DNA of 64,000 nt, taken from positions 1,984,001 to 2,048,000 of the forward strand of contig JAGVVL010000025.1 in NCBI GenBank assembly GCA_018287875.1, read 5' to 3'. The DNA comes from Nigrospora sphaerica (lineage: Eukaryota > Ascomycota > Sordariomycetes > Amphisphaeriales > Apiosporaceae). A program made the position numbers and the translations under genes. The notes below the pieces were generated by a model. The model did not search any database, was not told where the DNA came from, and was given only the letters and a program-made list of their open reading frames with translations. Shown piece after piece: positions 1 through 13,100 of the stretch (its first letter is position 1; each line of letters opens with the position of its first letter).

Positions 1-2338
1 ACCAAAAACAGGCGCACGCGGTCGATAGTTCGGCTTGCTGGCGCCGAATTTGTGACGCCGCGGGATTCAGCAGTTATGGTTACTTATTTGCAAGGGGCTT
101 CTGAATGATGACAATTTTGAATGTTGGAAGTACGAAAAAGTTAAGGAGCTCCCAATATATTGGTTGGTGATAGAAAGGAATACTTGTCCCGGCGCTCCCA
201 CTACCTCCAACCCCCGTTTTGGGAAGGGCTCGATGAAAGTTCTCAACGGAAGGGCAGGCTGGACTCCCCAGAGCATTGCTCTCGCTATGACAGAACACCG
301 TGACTTTGGTGACCGAAGGCAATAGCTGATCAATCAAATGTACATACGTATCTTTAAAAATATGCCGCTGACTATGCGGCCGCTGCCAGCAAAGGTGAGA
401 GTGCAATCAGCCTCTCGATATGCCCGACCTGAAACAAGGATGTATGTATCGCTTTTTGGCGCGAGAAAAGTGTTCTTTTGTTGCCAAGTGCCGGGCGTGG
501 TTCAGGAGGTTTCTCCCTTGTCCCCTAATGCAAGACTTATAATACTTGAAGCTCTCCGAACACGTAGGCCTGTTAGCTGGAACCGCTTAATTGTTATATA
601 CTTTAGATGCTAACAAAACCAACGACCGTTTTAAAATTCCGCTCTGTCTCTTATAACCTCGCAAAGTTTTAATTACTTTGTATCCAAGAAACAACAGGAT
701 ACATGATTTCTTCTGCCATTGATTTCAATACAATCGCTACACGTCAGCGGATGGCAATTTATATGAAAGGTTTCTCCCTGACACATTCAAGCGGAATCTG
801 ACTCTGAATCACGTACAGTCTTTTCGCGTAGCGAAGTCGTGCTACTGTAAACAAAGTCTATTGGAAATTTTCCACTGTGCACACCACATGCCAAATTACC
901 AGCACTAGAAGAGACAGACATGAACCCTAAGTACGCTCTTTCTGATGCTAGGGCGAGAGACTCCGTCGAGACCAATGTAAGCCAAAGAATCATCTAGGTT
1001 GAGGCATTTATGTTGGTATATTGATAGTTCAGGCCACGCCAAGTTTATTGGTATAGTGCGTCAAGTGCCTTACCTTATACGTATTCAGTTGGCGAAGCAA
1101 CTAGGCTCAAAATAATGTACTCCGAGGAGATAAGTATACAAGCCCCGCCTTCTGGCCCCCCCAAAACATCCTTCTTTCGTTGTTCATCTTTGATACACAC
1201 ACCATTATCTTTCGGAAGACTACCATTCCGTCGCTCGAAAACCACGTCTTAGAAACAATACTTCATTACGACACACCCGGAAATACAATTCACGGCCATC
1301 TATTATGTCCAGCCTTCACAAATTTGCCGCTTAAGCTGCTCGCCAGATTGGCACGCACAGGGCCACTGTTACTGCTGGCCATCGCTCAAACACATGGATA
1401 GCATTTGAGCTCCCTAGGCCGACCATATACGGCCCGCCACCGGTTCCCATAGTTCACCAACGTCCGGATAAGCCTGGCCGCCAAGCCAACGACTTCCCTC
1501 TACCAACCCTCAGGGTTGATATTCCAGGCTCCCCGGTGACCTATGGCGTCGTCAATGAGGCAAGCTGCGACGCCGTCGACGATAAAAGCGGCGACGTCGT
1601 TGAAGAAGAGGGTGCACAACGGAGAAAAGGCTCACCAGGGGCAGTCCGGATACGCTGGAGAAGCCATGGATACCGCCAGGGTGTTCACCAGTTGGAAGGA
1701 TGAATAAAGCAAGCGACATGATGGAGTACTCTGCGTTGGAGACAGCATAGACGGCAGGTTACAGGTACGTCGTCTAGCGATCAGATTATAGATAACCCAG
1801 CGAAGTAACAAAGGATTGAGGCAAGCTGCAGATATCTACGTGCTTGCCCGGTCAAAATGCACACCAATTGAGTCTTCTATATAAACCTGTAGTCGCATGT
1901 CTCCCTGTCGCGATAGGCAATGGCGCAAGCAGCGACTACTGGTGATGGAAGTCGGAAGGACCCGGACCAATCACAAACAAAAGAGAAAGAACAAAATCTG
2001 GGACTAGCAGGGTCGCAGGAGCCCATGACGGAGTTGACGGTTCGCGCTTGCCTGCCCTGGTTGACGGGCGCTATGACATGCCGTCTCTGGCCCGGCAACA
2101 AGTACCGATCTGCCTTACCCAGGCGTGCAGTGGTACTTCGAGAACCTCCCATCCTGTGCCTGTCAACCAGAAAAGCTTCCCATGCTTTTGGGCCGCATTG
2201 CAACCTGCACAAAGTATTAACATCGTCACATTTACCTCTGCATGCAACATCCCCAGTGCCCTATCTCTACCCGAGTCCCTGCGATTGGGTCCACTCCAAA
2301 CCGTTGGGACCGTCCTCACGGCGCGACTGTCAACGCAA
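1..2338. other. Intergenic region, no supported gene
   Basis: I see no open frame with domain-like sequence, splice structure or RNA-gene motifs here. The first 1.4 kb is visibly richer in A/T than the genes to the right. An open frame continues upstream of the hydrolase start (from 2048), but its translation is low in domain character and reads like leader sequence. Confidence 0.6.
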
Positions 2339-4290
2339 ATGGCTCACCAGGCCAAGGCCTATGATGCCGAAGCCACGGATCCTGCGTTACTCTGCAACCA
2401 CTCAGAGCTGAAGACGTACAGCACGAGTCGCTTCACCTACCCCAAACTTCGTGTCTTCTACCGCCAGCATCCCAAGGCGCGCGAGCTTCCGTCGGATCCC
2501 GCCCCCCTCCCGCTGCTTGTCTTCATCCACGGTCTCGGCGGTTCCGTCGCGCAGTTCCATCCTCTGTTGACTAGCCTCACCAACAATGCATCTTGTTTGG
2601 CGCTGGACTTTCCCGGCTGCGGGCGCTCAGACTTTGCCCCGGCCGAGTGGGAGGCCTACAGCACCGAAGCGCTGCTTGAGCTTCTCGAGCTGGTCATTGA
2701 TGACTACCGCGATAAGGAAAACGGGCAGGGCGTGGTCCTAATTGCTCATAGCATGGGGACCGTCATGGCGGCCAGGCTCGCTAACCGCGAGGCTTCACAT
2801 ACGACCACCATCGTCGATTACGTGCTCGGAATTGTTGCAATTTGCCCAGTCGCAGGCCCGCCAAGCGAAGAAAAAGTCGTTTGGTTTCGAAGAGCCCTAT
2901 GGATCCCAACCTTTCTCTTCGATTTGTTGCGGTGGTGGGATCAGTGGGGCGGGCCCGATAGTGCCAGTGTGAACCGTTTCCTGGGTCCCGAAGCCGATGC
3001 CCCTTCACGGTTACTTCAATATCGATTCAACCGACAGAGCCGGACGGATGTTTTTCGACGGATGGCTTGGGGAAGCCTTCCCAAGTACGTGGACGGAAAA
3101 CCCACCGGCGGCCTGTTCGGAGAGCCCACATGGACCGGACTGCGAATCCCCGTTCTGCTCGTGGGCGGAGAGAAGGATAATGTGACCTCGCCCGCCGAGG
3201 TCGCTAAGATCGTCAAGATGCTGGCACCCGAAACAGCGGTTACTGGTCTGGATGGCATCTCCGAGGGCCACAGTATCGCCGAGTCGGCAGCCCCCGTTGC
3301 GACAACGTCCAAGCCGACTGAACACCTCCCCCAGTCGATCAAGGGCATTACGGCTAAGCATTTTGAAAAGTCGTCATCGCGTGCCGGTCTGGAAGAGTCC
3401 TACGAGGAGCCCACGACGCCTCGCGACTCGACAGCGGCACCTGCAGCCATCCCACCCCAACCCCAACACCCGAAGAAGGTAGTCAAATCCATCATCATGC
3501 CAGCGCCGGCGACTCACGGATTGCTGTTCACGCCCAAGACCGTTAGAACACTCTCCGGCCTGATCTGTAATTTTCTTTCGGAGCAAATCACTGGTCGGCT
3601 TGAGCTCGGTTGGCAGCTTCAGTATCTCTCGAAGGAAGGCAAGTGGGATGTGAAGAACCTGGCGAAATGGAAATCCGTTCAGCCGGTCTCGGCGCCGATT
3701 GAAGGCATTTTCCGCGCCATGAAAACACTCCGTGAGGTCGATGAAGAACACTCACCAAAGTCTTTCGTGGCCAAGTATGGCAAGGTCATCAAGGATGTCA
3801 TCGATATTAGCCACGATAACCCTGTCTACAATGCGCAGGGCTTGGAAGAGCTCAGCAACTTTGATATCAAGTACCACAAATATCCCACGGTCTCCAAGAT
3901 CCCCCCGACTGACCAGGAGGTGGAAGGGTTCATAGGTCTCGTAAGTCGCGTTCCCCGCCCATTCCATGGCAGCACAGCAAAGCGCAACCCAGCCAGGCGG
4001 CGATGCTTCGTACCATGTGCAAAAGTCTGCTGACGCTGAAGCAGGTCGATCGTATACGCGACGACCAGAAGATCAGGGCGGCTACAGGCTGGGAAGAATA
4101 CTACATCGGAGTTCACTGTCACTATGGGTACAACCGTACAGGCTATTTCATTGTCTGCTACCTCGTTGAGCGGTGCGGGCTTCAGGTCCAACAGGCTCTC
4201 GATGTCTTTGCCAAGGCGCGTCCCAATGGAATTCGGCATTCGCATTTCATTGATCGGCTGGCACTGCGGTATTCTGGCGTCGTGGCCTGA
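2339..4290 (+). CDS. Alpha/beta-hydrolase fused to capping-triphosphatase-like dual-specificity phosphatase
   Basis: There are two exons, 2339-3940 and 4045-4290, with a phase-0 intron (GTAAGT, branch CTGAC, CAG), giving about 615 aa. The N-terminal half is an alpha/beta-hydrolase: oxyanion motif FIHGLGG, nucleophile elbow AHSMG with its Ser, an acid in GGEKDN, and a candidate His in ATHGLL after an unusually long, Pro/Ser-rich insert. The C-terminal 190 residues are a cysteine phosphatase: the P-loop HCHYGYNRTG fits HCX5R, and the flanking YLVERCG and FAKARPNGI segments resemble the RNA 5'-triphosphatase half of animal capping enzymes. Translation probably starts at ATG 2339; an in-frame ATG at 2048 adds only low-complexity sequence. 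Both active sites look intact. The substrate is unknown; RNA 5'-phosphate or phosphoprotein is inference from family resemblance only. Confidence 0.85.
3941..4044 (+). other. Intron in the hydrolase-phosphatase gene
   Basis: The donor GTAAGT at 3941 and acceptor CAG at 4042-4044 join EGFIGL to VDRIRDD in phase 0. A GCTGAC branch site lies just upstream of the acceptor. Splicing is needed to reach the phosphatase P-loop, because reading through terminates at about 4033. Confidence 0.9.
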
Positions 4291-4619
4291 TTAGGTCCCC
4301 ATTACTCACGGCGAGACGAACAGGCTAGAAAAGTTGGGTTTGACGAGTTGGCTTGGGGTTTGACAGGTCACGCTCGTTCGTGCATGGCGTACAGGGGGTC
4401 ATTTAAAGTGATACCGGCCGGCAAGGCATGTTCATAGGGCGTAGGGATGGATTAGACAGCTGTTTTGCCGTTGGTGTCTTTTGTACAGAGTGGCACATGA
4501 AGACTTGGAGTCGTTCTATAGTGTTTCTCAAGTTCCTCTGGCGCCAATGACGGTGGTAAAGGTATCGTACATGCAACTGAATGAAGGCATCCAGCCACCC
4601 TGGATTTCAAACAACGGCT
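4291..4619. other. Convergent 3' intergenic region
   Basis: This is the shared 3' flank of the convergent hydrolase-phosphatase and NDUFAF3-like genes. No further gene is visible. Confidence 0.7.
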
Positions 4620-5357
4620 TTATTCGTGTGTGAGGTCGGGTTCATCCTCCATGGTGCCGGCGCCGACGCCCTCTTTCCATCCAATGGGAATCAGGGCGGC
4701 AGCGACGTCGTCGACGCCCCTTTCCCGGACGAGGAGGTTGAACTGGGCGGCGGCGTTGTGGGTGTCGAGCACGTCGACGCGCATGCCGAGGGCGGCGATG
4801 GCCTTGCGCAGCTCGGGGCTGATGGGGCGGATCTCGGGGCCGACGCCGAGGATGAGCAGGTCGGGCCGGGGCCAGACGGCGGCGAGGAGGCCGAGGGCGG
4901 CGGCGGGCACGTCCCACTGGCCCTTGGGGTTGACGAGGCGCGGCTCGGCGGCGGCGGCGGCGGGCGCGGCCAGCCAGGGCCGCCACTCAAAGGCCTCGCC
5001 GCCGACGAGGACAACGCCCGAGCCGTCGACGACGCGCGCGCCGCTGTTGAGCTTGAAGCCAGACGACATGCACACGTCGACGCTCGTCGACGGCACCGGC
5101 GTGCTGCCTAGCACGTCGAGCGAGTCGAGCTGCGTGCCCCGCCCGCCGCCGCTGGCCCGCCCGACGTTGTCCCCGCGCGCCGCCGACGTGTGGAAGCCGG
5201 CCGTTGTCGTCGCGTGTGGGTAGTAGAGCGCTTGGGACGGAGGCGCGAGGGACGCCCGGCGGGCTTGATGATGGTAGTTAGCGGCGTTGGCCGAGGTGTG
5301 CCGCAGCAGGGCCTTCAGCGCGCCCGCGGGACGACTCGATCGCAGAAGGGAGGCCAT
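4620..5357 (-). CDS. NDUFAF3-like (Mth938 domain) mitochondrial complex I assembly factor
   Basis: This is a single-exon gene of 245 aa starting at ATG 5357. The first 60 or so residues are Arg/Ala/Ser-rich with few acids (MASLLRSSRPAG, then AGFHTSAARGD), typical of a mitochondrial presequence. Residues from about 76 onward match the Mth938/DUF498 fold used by NDUFAF3: GFKLNSGARVV near the start, the LLILGVGPEIRPI strand-turn, LRKAIAALGMRVDVLDTHNAAAQFNLL, and a closing AAALIPIGW. In animals NDUFAF3 binds NDUFAF4 and helps assemble the peripheral arm of NADH dehydrogenase. The same role here is inferred from family membership. The Ala-rich stretch AAPAAAAAEP in the middle looks like a species-specific linker. 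Confidence 0.88.
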   Translation of the reverse strand: MASLLRSSRPAGALKALLRHTSANAANYHHQARRASLAPPSQALYYPHATTTAGFHTSAARGDNVGRASGGGRGTQLDSLDVLGSTPVPSTSVDVCMSSGFKLNSGARVVDGSGVVLVGGEAFEWRPWLAAPAAAAAEPRLVNPKGQWDVPAAALGLLAAVWPRPDLLILGVGPEIRPISPELRKAIAALGMRVDVLDTHNAAAQFNLLVRERGVDDVAAALIPIGWKEGVGAGTMEDEPDLTHE

Positions 5358-6210
5358 CGTGTCAGGCTTGTCGTCGTGTTACCGTCGCGGACGATGCACC
5401 ATGACTTTGGTTGGTCGGAGGGGGGAGCTTGTGCTGGTGCGGGATGTGCTTGCGTTGCCGGCGGGTTGGGGGAAAAATAAACGTCATGGAGACAAATTCG
5501 CCCTCGATAGGCAGGTAGGACCGGCCATCGCGGTCAATCTGTCGCCAACACCGCAAAACGACACCGGACAGGCGCGCTTGCGGAAACAGAACAACTTGGG
5601 CCCGGTCGACAGAGTATTCGCCTACGTGCAGTAGAATTGTTGTTGGTAACGCGTGAATAATCCAATGCTATGCACAAATCCAGTACAAGCACGTACAGAA
5701 CCTCGTGTCACGATGCGAAAACGGTCAAGCTTCTTTTAGTAGCTCTAACTCTACACTCAAAAGGCTATCCAAGCCAGACGAGGCAGTCTGTCATAGCAGT
5801 GACGGTGCGGGATGCCACACACGGCGGGAAAGACCCAAGGTCCGTCGGTTCACCCGGCATCCAGTACACGAACCAAGGTACCCAGAGACAGTGACCTCGA
5901 CGTAGTACTGGTCGGCGTGAGTCCCTCGGTACGAGATGGGTAGATAGAATGCGGTCCATGCCTTGCCTCACGCGGCTCTCCATTTCCCCAGCCGGATCTT
6001 TGCGGGCTGCCATGCGTCTTGATGTTCGTTGATGGCATTTCGATCACCTAGACGCTGAAACAAGCCCTAGAAACAGTAAACGACCTTTTTTGCCCATGAG
6101 CCAGCCGTTCTGCCAAAACATGCAATTGCCCTGTCTCCTAGTGAACACCGAAAGCAAGGTAATGGACCGAAACCATGCCACCATTCATTCCCTTTCCACG
6201 GATGATGCGC
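5358..6210. other. Intergenic region
   Basis: This is the upstream flank of the NDUFAF3-like gene and the 3' flank of the eL34 gene. No coding sequence, tRNA or repeat of note is seen. Confidence 0.6.
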
Positions 6211-6937
6211 TTATTTCTTCTTGCCACCCTCGCTCTGCTCCTTGAGCACCTTCTTGACGATCTTCTGCTCCTCGATCAGGAAGGCGCGGACAATGCGGTC
6301 ACGCACGCAGTTGCCGCATCGCGAGCCACCGTAGGCACGCTGGACCGTCTTCTTGGGGTGGCTGATCTGGGCGTACTCGCGGGGGCGCAGGGCGGGGACC
6401 TGAAGGGCAACGCGTTAGACAGCTAGTTCGTGGAACTCCGAGGGCGGCAGGCCGAGAATGCGATCCTGGACGTGGCGGCCAACGCGGAGCGAGACAGAAG
6501 AAGCGGGCGCAAGGGGGGGTGGTCTCGCGTCGTCTTCGTAGCCTGCTAAACCATGCCCCCGTGGCCGGCTTCCCTCGTCGCCATTCCGGCACGCACGCCT
6601 CCGTCCTCGGGTCGCCTCCCATGCTCGCCCACACGCCGCATCGTATCAGAGGTACTGGTCCAGAGGTAACTTACACCAGGGAGCTTGTTGCCGCAGTCAC
6701 CGCACTTAGGGGCAGTGCCTCGCTTGCGGATGTGCAGAGTTCGGAGCTCGCCGCCGGGGGTGCGGACAACACGGGTCTTGTTAGACGTCGTGTTGTAGCT
6801 GCAGGGCAAGGGTCAGCGAACACAATTTCGACATTTCGGCATCAATTTCGCGGCGGAAAAGCGCTGGAACGCCGGGATCGAGAGCTCGGGCAGACATACG
6901 GGTTGCGGCGGCGGTAGGTGACACGGTTGTTCGTCAT
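6211..6937 (-). CDS. rpl34: 60S ribosomal protein eL34
   Basis: There are three exons on the minus strand: 6937-6900, 6798-6675 and 6399-6211. They total 351 nt and 116 aa, the usual size for eL34. The protein begins [14 protein letters not shown], continues with [12 protein letters not shown], and carries [15 protein letters not shown] followed by [13 protein letters not shown]. The two CxxC pairs are those of the eL34 zinc site. It ends Lys-rich (EGGKKK). Splice sites are GTATGT/CAG and GTAAGT/CAG, with a GCTGAC branch in intron 1. The early first intron after about 13 codons is typical of fungal ribosomal protein genes. I looked for C/D-box motifs in both introns and saw none convincing. 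Confidence 0.97.
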
Positions 6938-8022
6938 CTTGGCGGTGTTGGCGACTGAACGACTGGGGAATGGGTGGTGGTCGAGGTGTAAGGGTCTTGG
7001 TGTGTGTGGTGTTCGTTTTCGAAGACGGCTCCGCGAATTTGCGAATTTTGGCTGAAAACGGTGGGCCACCGAAAAAATCCCACGGCCGGCCCGCCCCAAG
7101 CACAAGCCACCAAACCAGCCTTGGGATTGGACCTGGTCAGGCTGGCCCCAGCCACACTTGCCCGCTCGAGGGCCGACGCACCAGCCACATGCAGGCCCTA
7201 TTGCTTTACAGTTGGCGATTGCCATGAACACTTGATAGCACTGGAGCCGCCCATACTCGGTACTGCTTGCTGCTCATATTTGGCCCGGCTTTCCTCCCAA
7301 TGCTGCCTTATCCTGATGGGAAAACTACCAAGGGCGAGCGTTAAATTCCTGCTCTCTGCAAACCTCCCATGGTCTAGCCTCAAGCTCTACGCAGTATGGG
7401 GCACCGAATGCGGGATATGTAGTACCCGTTTGTCAGTGGATACTGTCTACATTACGGAGTATACCTGAAGCCTTGTCGAGTCTGTTTATACACTGAGGGA
7501 AGCGGCATCGAAGCCACCTCGCGACGCAAGGAGGCAGTGAACAGCCACAGTATGGAAGGTGGCTGGAAAAGTTCCCGCCGTGCACCCTGTACATGAGGAC
7601 CCCAGCTATTTCGCCCCATTCCCGCTTTGGGATGGGCTACATGAACTAGCGGCTTGTGCAGTGTAATTGTGCTGTCCCCGACTTGTGTAACCAGCTTATA
7701 CCACGCTAACTCCCAGCTAGCTCCGACAGCTGTTGTCTAGTTGAGATTTTTCCCATAGGCAGGCGTAGCAAGGCCGCGAGGAAGACGTAGCCGACTCCAA
7801 CTTATTGCCATCGCGCCCCAACCTCCGCAAAAGGTCATCATCGCCTTGTACCTTTTGCGCGTCGAGACAGGCATCTAGTTGGGCATCGCCGTTTCGGATA
7901 TCGCCGTCCCACCGGACTGCACGCTTGGTTGCGCCCGACGCCCGCTGCTGAGACGCGACGGGTCGCGGCGCGAAAGCGGTAGCATCGTTCAGCTGTCCAC
8001 CACCCGCATACCCGTCTGAACA
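6938..8022. promoter_or_regulatory. Divergent upstream region of eL34 and PRP8
   Basis: About 1.1 kb lies between the start codons of eL34 (minus) and PRP8 (plus) and must hold both promoters. I recognise no defined factor site. The PRP8 ATG has an A at -3, a favourable context. Confidence 0.5.
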
Positions 8023-10137
8023 ATGTCGTCCTTTCAACCCCCTCCGCCCCCCCCCGGTTGGGGACCCCCTCCGCCGCCGCCGCCTCCTGGTCCTCCTTCC
8101 GACTTGCCTCCCCCTCCGCCAGGAGCTCCGGCGCCGCCCCCTCCTCCTGGCTACCGGCCTCCTACCGACCCCCACATCGCCAAGTTCGCGCAGAAGAAGA
8201 AGGAATGGCTTCGGATGCAGAGGAACCGCTTCGGCGAGAAGCGCAAGGCTGGCTTCGTCGAGACCCAGAAGGCCGACATGCCCCCCGAGCATCTGCGCAA
8301 GATCGTCAAGGATATCGGCGACGTCTCCCAGAAGAAGTACACCAGCGACAAGCGCAGCTACTTGGGCGCGCTCAAGTTCATGCCCCACGCCGTCATGAAA
8401 CTCCTGGAGAACATGCCCATGCCCTGGGAATCTGCGAGGGAGGTCAAAGTGTTGTACCACGTCAACGGCTGCCTGACTTTGGTCAACGAGATCCCGAGGG
8501 TTATCGAGCCAGTCTTCATCGCCCAGTGGACGACCATGTGGTTAACCATGCGTAAAGAGAAGAGTGATCGAAGGTTGTTTAAGCGCATGCGATTTCCGCC
8601 CTTCGATGACGAGGAGCCGCCCCTGTCGTGGTCCGAGAACATCGAAGACGTCGAGCCGCTTGAGCCTATCCAGATGGAACTGGACGAGGACGAAGATGGG
8701 GCCGTCTACGAGTGGTTTTACGACCACCGGCCGTTGCTCGACACGCCGCATGTCAATGGGCCCAGCTACAAGACCTGGAATTTGACCCTGCAACAGATGG
8801 CCACTCTCCACCGACTGAGCCGGCCTTTGCTGTCCGAGAACTTTGACAAGAACTACTTCTACCTCTTCGAGATGAAGAGCTTCATGACTTCCAAGGCTCT
8901 TAATGTCGCGCTCCCTGGTGGCCCGCGGTTCGAGCCCCTGTACAAAGATATCGACCCGAACGATGAGGACTTTGGCGAGTTCAACGCCATCGACAGAATC
9001 ATCTTCCGCACCCCCTTGCGAACCGAGTCTCGTGTCGCATTCCCCTTCCTTTACAACTCGCTGCCCAGGAGCGTCCGGCTTAGCTGGTACGCCCACCCGC
9101 AGACCGTTTACAGGGGAATGGCCGATCCGAACCTGCCGGCTTTCCACTACGACAGAGCCATGAACCCGATATCATCACGGTCTGTCGCGCCGAAGAACGT
9201 GACTCTGAGCCACGAGGACGAAATTTTTGGACCGGGCAACAATGAGGAGCCCGAGGAAGATGCCTTCGAGCTTCCCGCCGGCGTCGAGCCATTCCTGGCC
9301 GACGAGGAGCTGTACAACGAGGACACGACGGCCGCGATCGAGCTATGCTGGGCGCCTTTCCCCTTCGACAGACGCTCTGGGCGCATGGTTCGCGCTCAGG
9401 ACGTACCTCTTATCAAGCACATGTACCTGGAGCACTGCCCTGAAAAGCAGCCGGTCAAGGTTCGCGTTTCATATCAGAAGCTTCTCAAGACGTTCGTCCT
9501 GAATGAGCTTCACAAGAAGCGCCCCAAGGCCCTGAACAAGCAGAACCTACTCAAGAGCTTGAAGCAGACGAAGTTCTTCCAGCAGACGACCATTGACTGG
9601 GTAGAAGCAGGTCTTCAGGTCTGTCGGCAGGGCTTCAACATGCTAAACCTTCTTATTCATCGCAAGAACCTCACCTATCTGCATCTTGATTACAATTTCA
9701 ACCTCAAACCCGTCAAGACATTGACCACCAAGGAGCGAAAGAAGTCACGCTTTGGCAACGCGTTCCACTTGATGCGTGAAATCCTGCGCTTGACCAAGCT
9801 CATCGTCGACGCTCAAGTGCAGTACCGGCTCGGCAACATCGATGCTTTCCAGCTTGCCGATGGTATCCTGTACGCCTTCAACCACGTCGGTCAGCTGACT
9901 GGTATGTACCGGTACAAGTACAAGCTCATGCACCAAATCCGATCTTGCAAAGACTTGAAGCACCTTATCTACTACCGCTTCAACAGCGGCCCCGTGGGCA
10001 AGGGACCCGGTTGTGGTTTCTGGGCGCCCGCCTGGAGAGTCTGGCTCTTCTTCATGAGGGGCATCATCCCTCTTCTTGAGAGATGGCTTGGAAACTTGCT
10101 TTCGCGTCAATTCGAGGGTCGTCACAGCAAGGGTGTG

Positions 10138-10169
<32 letters not shown>

Positions 10170-13100
10170 TCACTTCGATCTTGAGCTGCGGGCCTCGGTC
10201 ATGGCCGACCTGATGGACATGATGCCCGAGGGTATCAAGCAGAACAAGGTCAACACGGTCCTCCAGCATCTGTCAGAAGCCTGGAGATGCTGGAAGAGCA
10301 ATATTCCGTGGAAGGTGCCTGGCCTGCCCGCGCAAATCGAGAACATCATCCTTCGATACGTCAAGTCGAAGGCGGATTGGTGGATTTCTGTCGCCCACTA
10401 CAACCGTGAGCGTATCCGTCGAGGCGCGACTGTCGACAAGACTGTCGCTAAGAAGAACGTCGGCCGTCTTACCCGTCTGTGGCTCAAGGCCGAGCAGGAA
10501 CGCCAGCACAACTACATGAAGGACGGCCCTTACGTCTCTTCCGAGGAAGCCGTGGCCATCTACACTACCACCGTGCACTGGCTCGAGTCTCGGAAGTTCA
10601 CCCCTATCCCGTTCCCGAGTGTGTCTTACAAGCACGACACCAAGATTCTCATTCTTGCCCTCGAACGGCTCCGAGAGGCCTATTCCGTCAAGGGTCGTCT
10701 CAACCAGAACCAGAGAGAGGAGCTTGCGTTGATCGAGCAAGCATACGATAGCCCAGGAACCACACTGGAGCGAATCAAGCGCTTCCTTCTGACCCAGCGT
10801 GCTTTCAAGGAAGTCCAAATCGATATGAACGACAACTATAGCACCATCAACCCCGTCTACGACATCGAGCCCATTGAGAAAATTAGCGATGCGTATCTTG
10901 ACCAATACCTGTGGTACCAGGCCGACCAGCGACACCTTTTCCCAGCATGGATCAAGCCCTCCGACTCCGAGGTGCCACCTCTCCTGGTGTACAAGTGGGC
11001 CCAGGGCATCAACAACCTGGATAAAGTATGGGAGACTGCCGATGGCGAGTGCAACGTCATGATCGAGACGGAGCTGTCCAAGGTCTACGAGAAAATCGAC
11101 CTGACGCTTCTGAACCGCCTGCTGCGTTTGATTATGGACCACAACCTTGCGGACTACATTAGCGCCAAGAACAACGTGCAACTGACGTACAAGGATATGA
11201 ACCACGTCAACAGCTACGGTATGATTCGCGGCCTTCAGTTTTCCGGATTTGTGTTCCAATACTACGGACTTGTACTGGATCTCCTTCTCCTGGGCCTGAA
11301 CCGCGCCAGTGAGATTGCTGGGCCTCCCAACAGCCCCAACGACTTCCTTCAGTTCCGTGATCGTGAGACGGAGACGAAGCACCCAATCCGTCTGTACACA
11401 CGATACATTGATAAGATCTGGGTCTTCTTCCGTTTCACGGCAGATGAATCTAGGGATCTCATCCAACGGTTCCTGACCGAACAGCCCGACCCCAACTTCG
11501 AGAACGTCATTGGATACAAGAGCAAGAAGTGCTGGCCGAGGGACGCCCGTATGCGCCTGATGCGGCACGACGTCAACCTGGGCCGCGCTGTCTTCTGGGA
11601 CCTGAAGAACCGCCTGCCCCGTTCCGTGACGACCATCGACTGGGATGACACTTTTGCTAGTGTTTACAGTCGGGACAACCCGAACCTGCTCTTTTCCATG
11701 TGCGGCTTTGAGGTGCGCATTCTGCCCAAGATTCGGAATCAGAACGATGAGTTCCCCATAAAGGACAGTGTGTGGTCCCTCGTGGACAACACCACCAAGG
11801 AACGCACAGCCCATGCCTTCCTTCAAGTTACCGAGGAAGACATCCAGAAGTTCAACAACCGCATCAGGCAGATCCTGATGTCTTCGGGATCCACCACTTT
11901 CACGAAGATTGCCAACAAGTGGAACACGGCCTTGATTGCGCTCTTCACATACTATCGTGAGGCGGCAGTGTCGACTGTCAGTCTCCTGGACACCATTGTC
12001 AAGTGTGAGACGAAGATCCAGACGCGAGTCAAGATCGGTCTCAACTCGAAAATGCCGTCGCGTTTCCCACCTGCCGTGTTCTATACCCCCAAGGAACTTG
12101 GTGGTCTTGGCATGATCTCTGGGTCACACATCCTGATCCCTGCCAGCGACAAACGATGGTCCAAGCAGACAGACACCGGTGTCACTCACTACCGAGCCGG
12201 AATGACGCACGACGAGGAGACGCTCATTCCTAACATCTTCCGATACATCATCCCGTGGGAGGCCGAATTCATCGACTCCCAGCGCGTGTGGACAGAGTAC
12301 TCGCAGAAGCGACTCGAAGCGAACCAGCAAAACCGACGTCTCACCCTCGAAGACCTCGAGGACAGCTGGGACCGAGGTCTTCCTCGAATCAACACGCTGT
12401 TCCAAAAGGACCGAAGCACGCTCAGCTTCGACAAGGGCTTCCGCGCACGGAGTGAATTCAAGATTTACCAGCTCATGAAGAGCAATCCATTCTGGTGGAC
12501 GAGTCAGAGGCATGATGGCAAGCTGTGGAACCTCAACGCCTACCGCACCGATGTCATTCAGGCCTTGGGCGGTGTGGAGACCATCCTCGAGCACACCCTC
12601 TTCAAAGCAACAGGATTCCCATCCTGGGAGGGTCTCTTTTGGGAGCGTGCCTGTCTCGCGAAAGGCACTCGACTCCTCCGATTCGATCGCTCTGAAGTCG
12701 CTGTTGAGGATGTCCAAGAAGGAGATTTGCTCTTGGGTCCCGACGGTACCGAACGACGCGCTTTTAACATCGTCAAAGGCAAGGATCGTCTCTACCGAAT
12801 CAAGATTGGGGCGCGCAAAGAGGATCTCGTGGTTACTCCCAATCACATATTGGTCCTTCACCGAGAGAAAACCGGCAACGCGTATCAGGGATTGTCGATC
12901 GAGGAGCAACGCGCCCGGTTTGTGGACGAGCTTGGCGATCTCCCGGAACTCAGTTCATGCGCTGCAGACGAGAACAGGCCAAACAATCTAGTAAAACAGC
13001 GCTCCAGTTTCCTGAGCGCTCTGAAATCCGCATTGGCCTGGGTTCTGTCTGCTGAGCGCGGTAAAGCAGGGGCTGATGTTGTTCGGAACGCCCTCAATGG

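Noticed and set aside
2048..2338. Upstream in-frame ATG for the hydrolase-phosphatase
   Set aside because: The extra 97 residues have no domain or targeting character; ATG 2339 directly precedes conserved-looking sequence.
6400..6674. Possible snoRNA in eL34 intron 2
   Set aside because: No C box with a matching D box and closing stem could be found on the transcribed strand.
10273..11826. 517-codon open frame antisense to PRP8
   Set aside because: It is the mirror of strongly GC3-biased coding sequence and its translation has no domain character; Prp8 on the other strand is certain.
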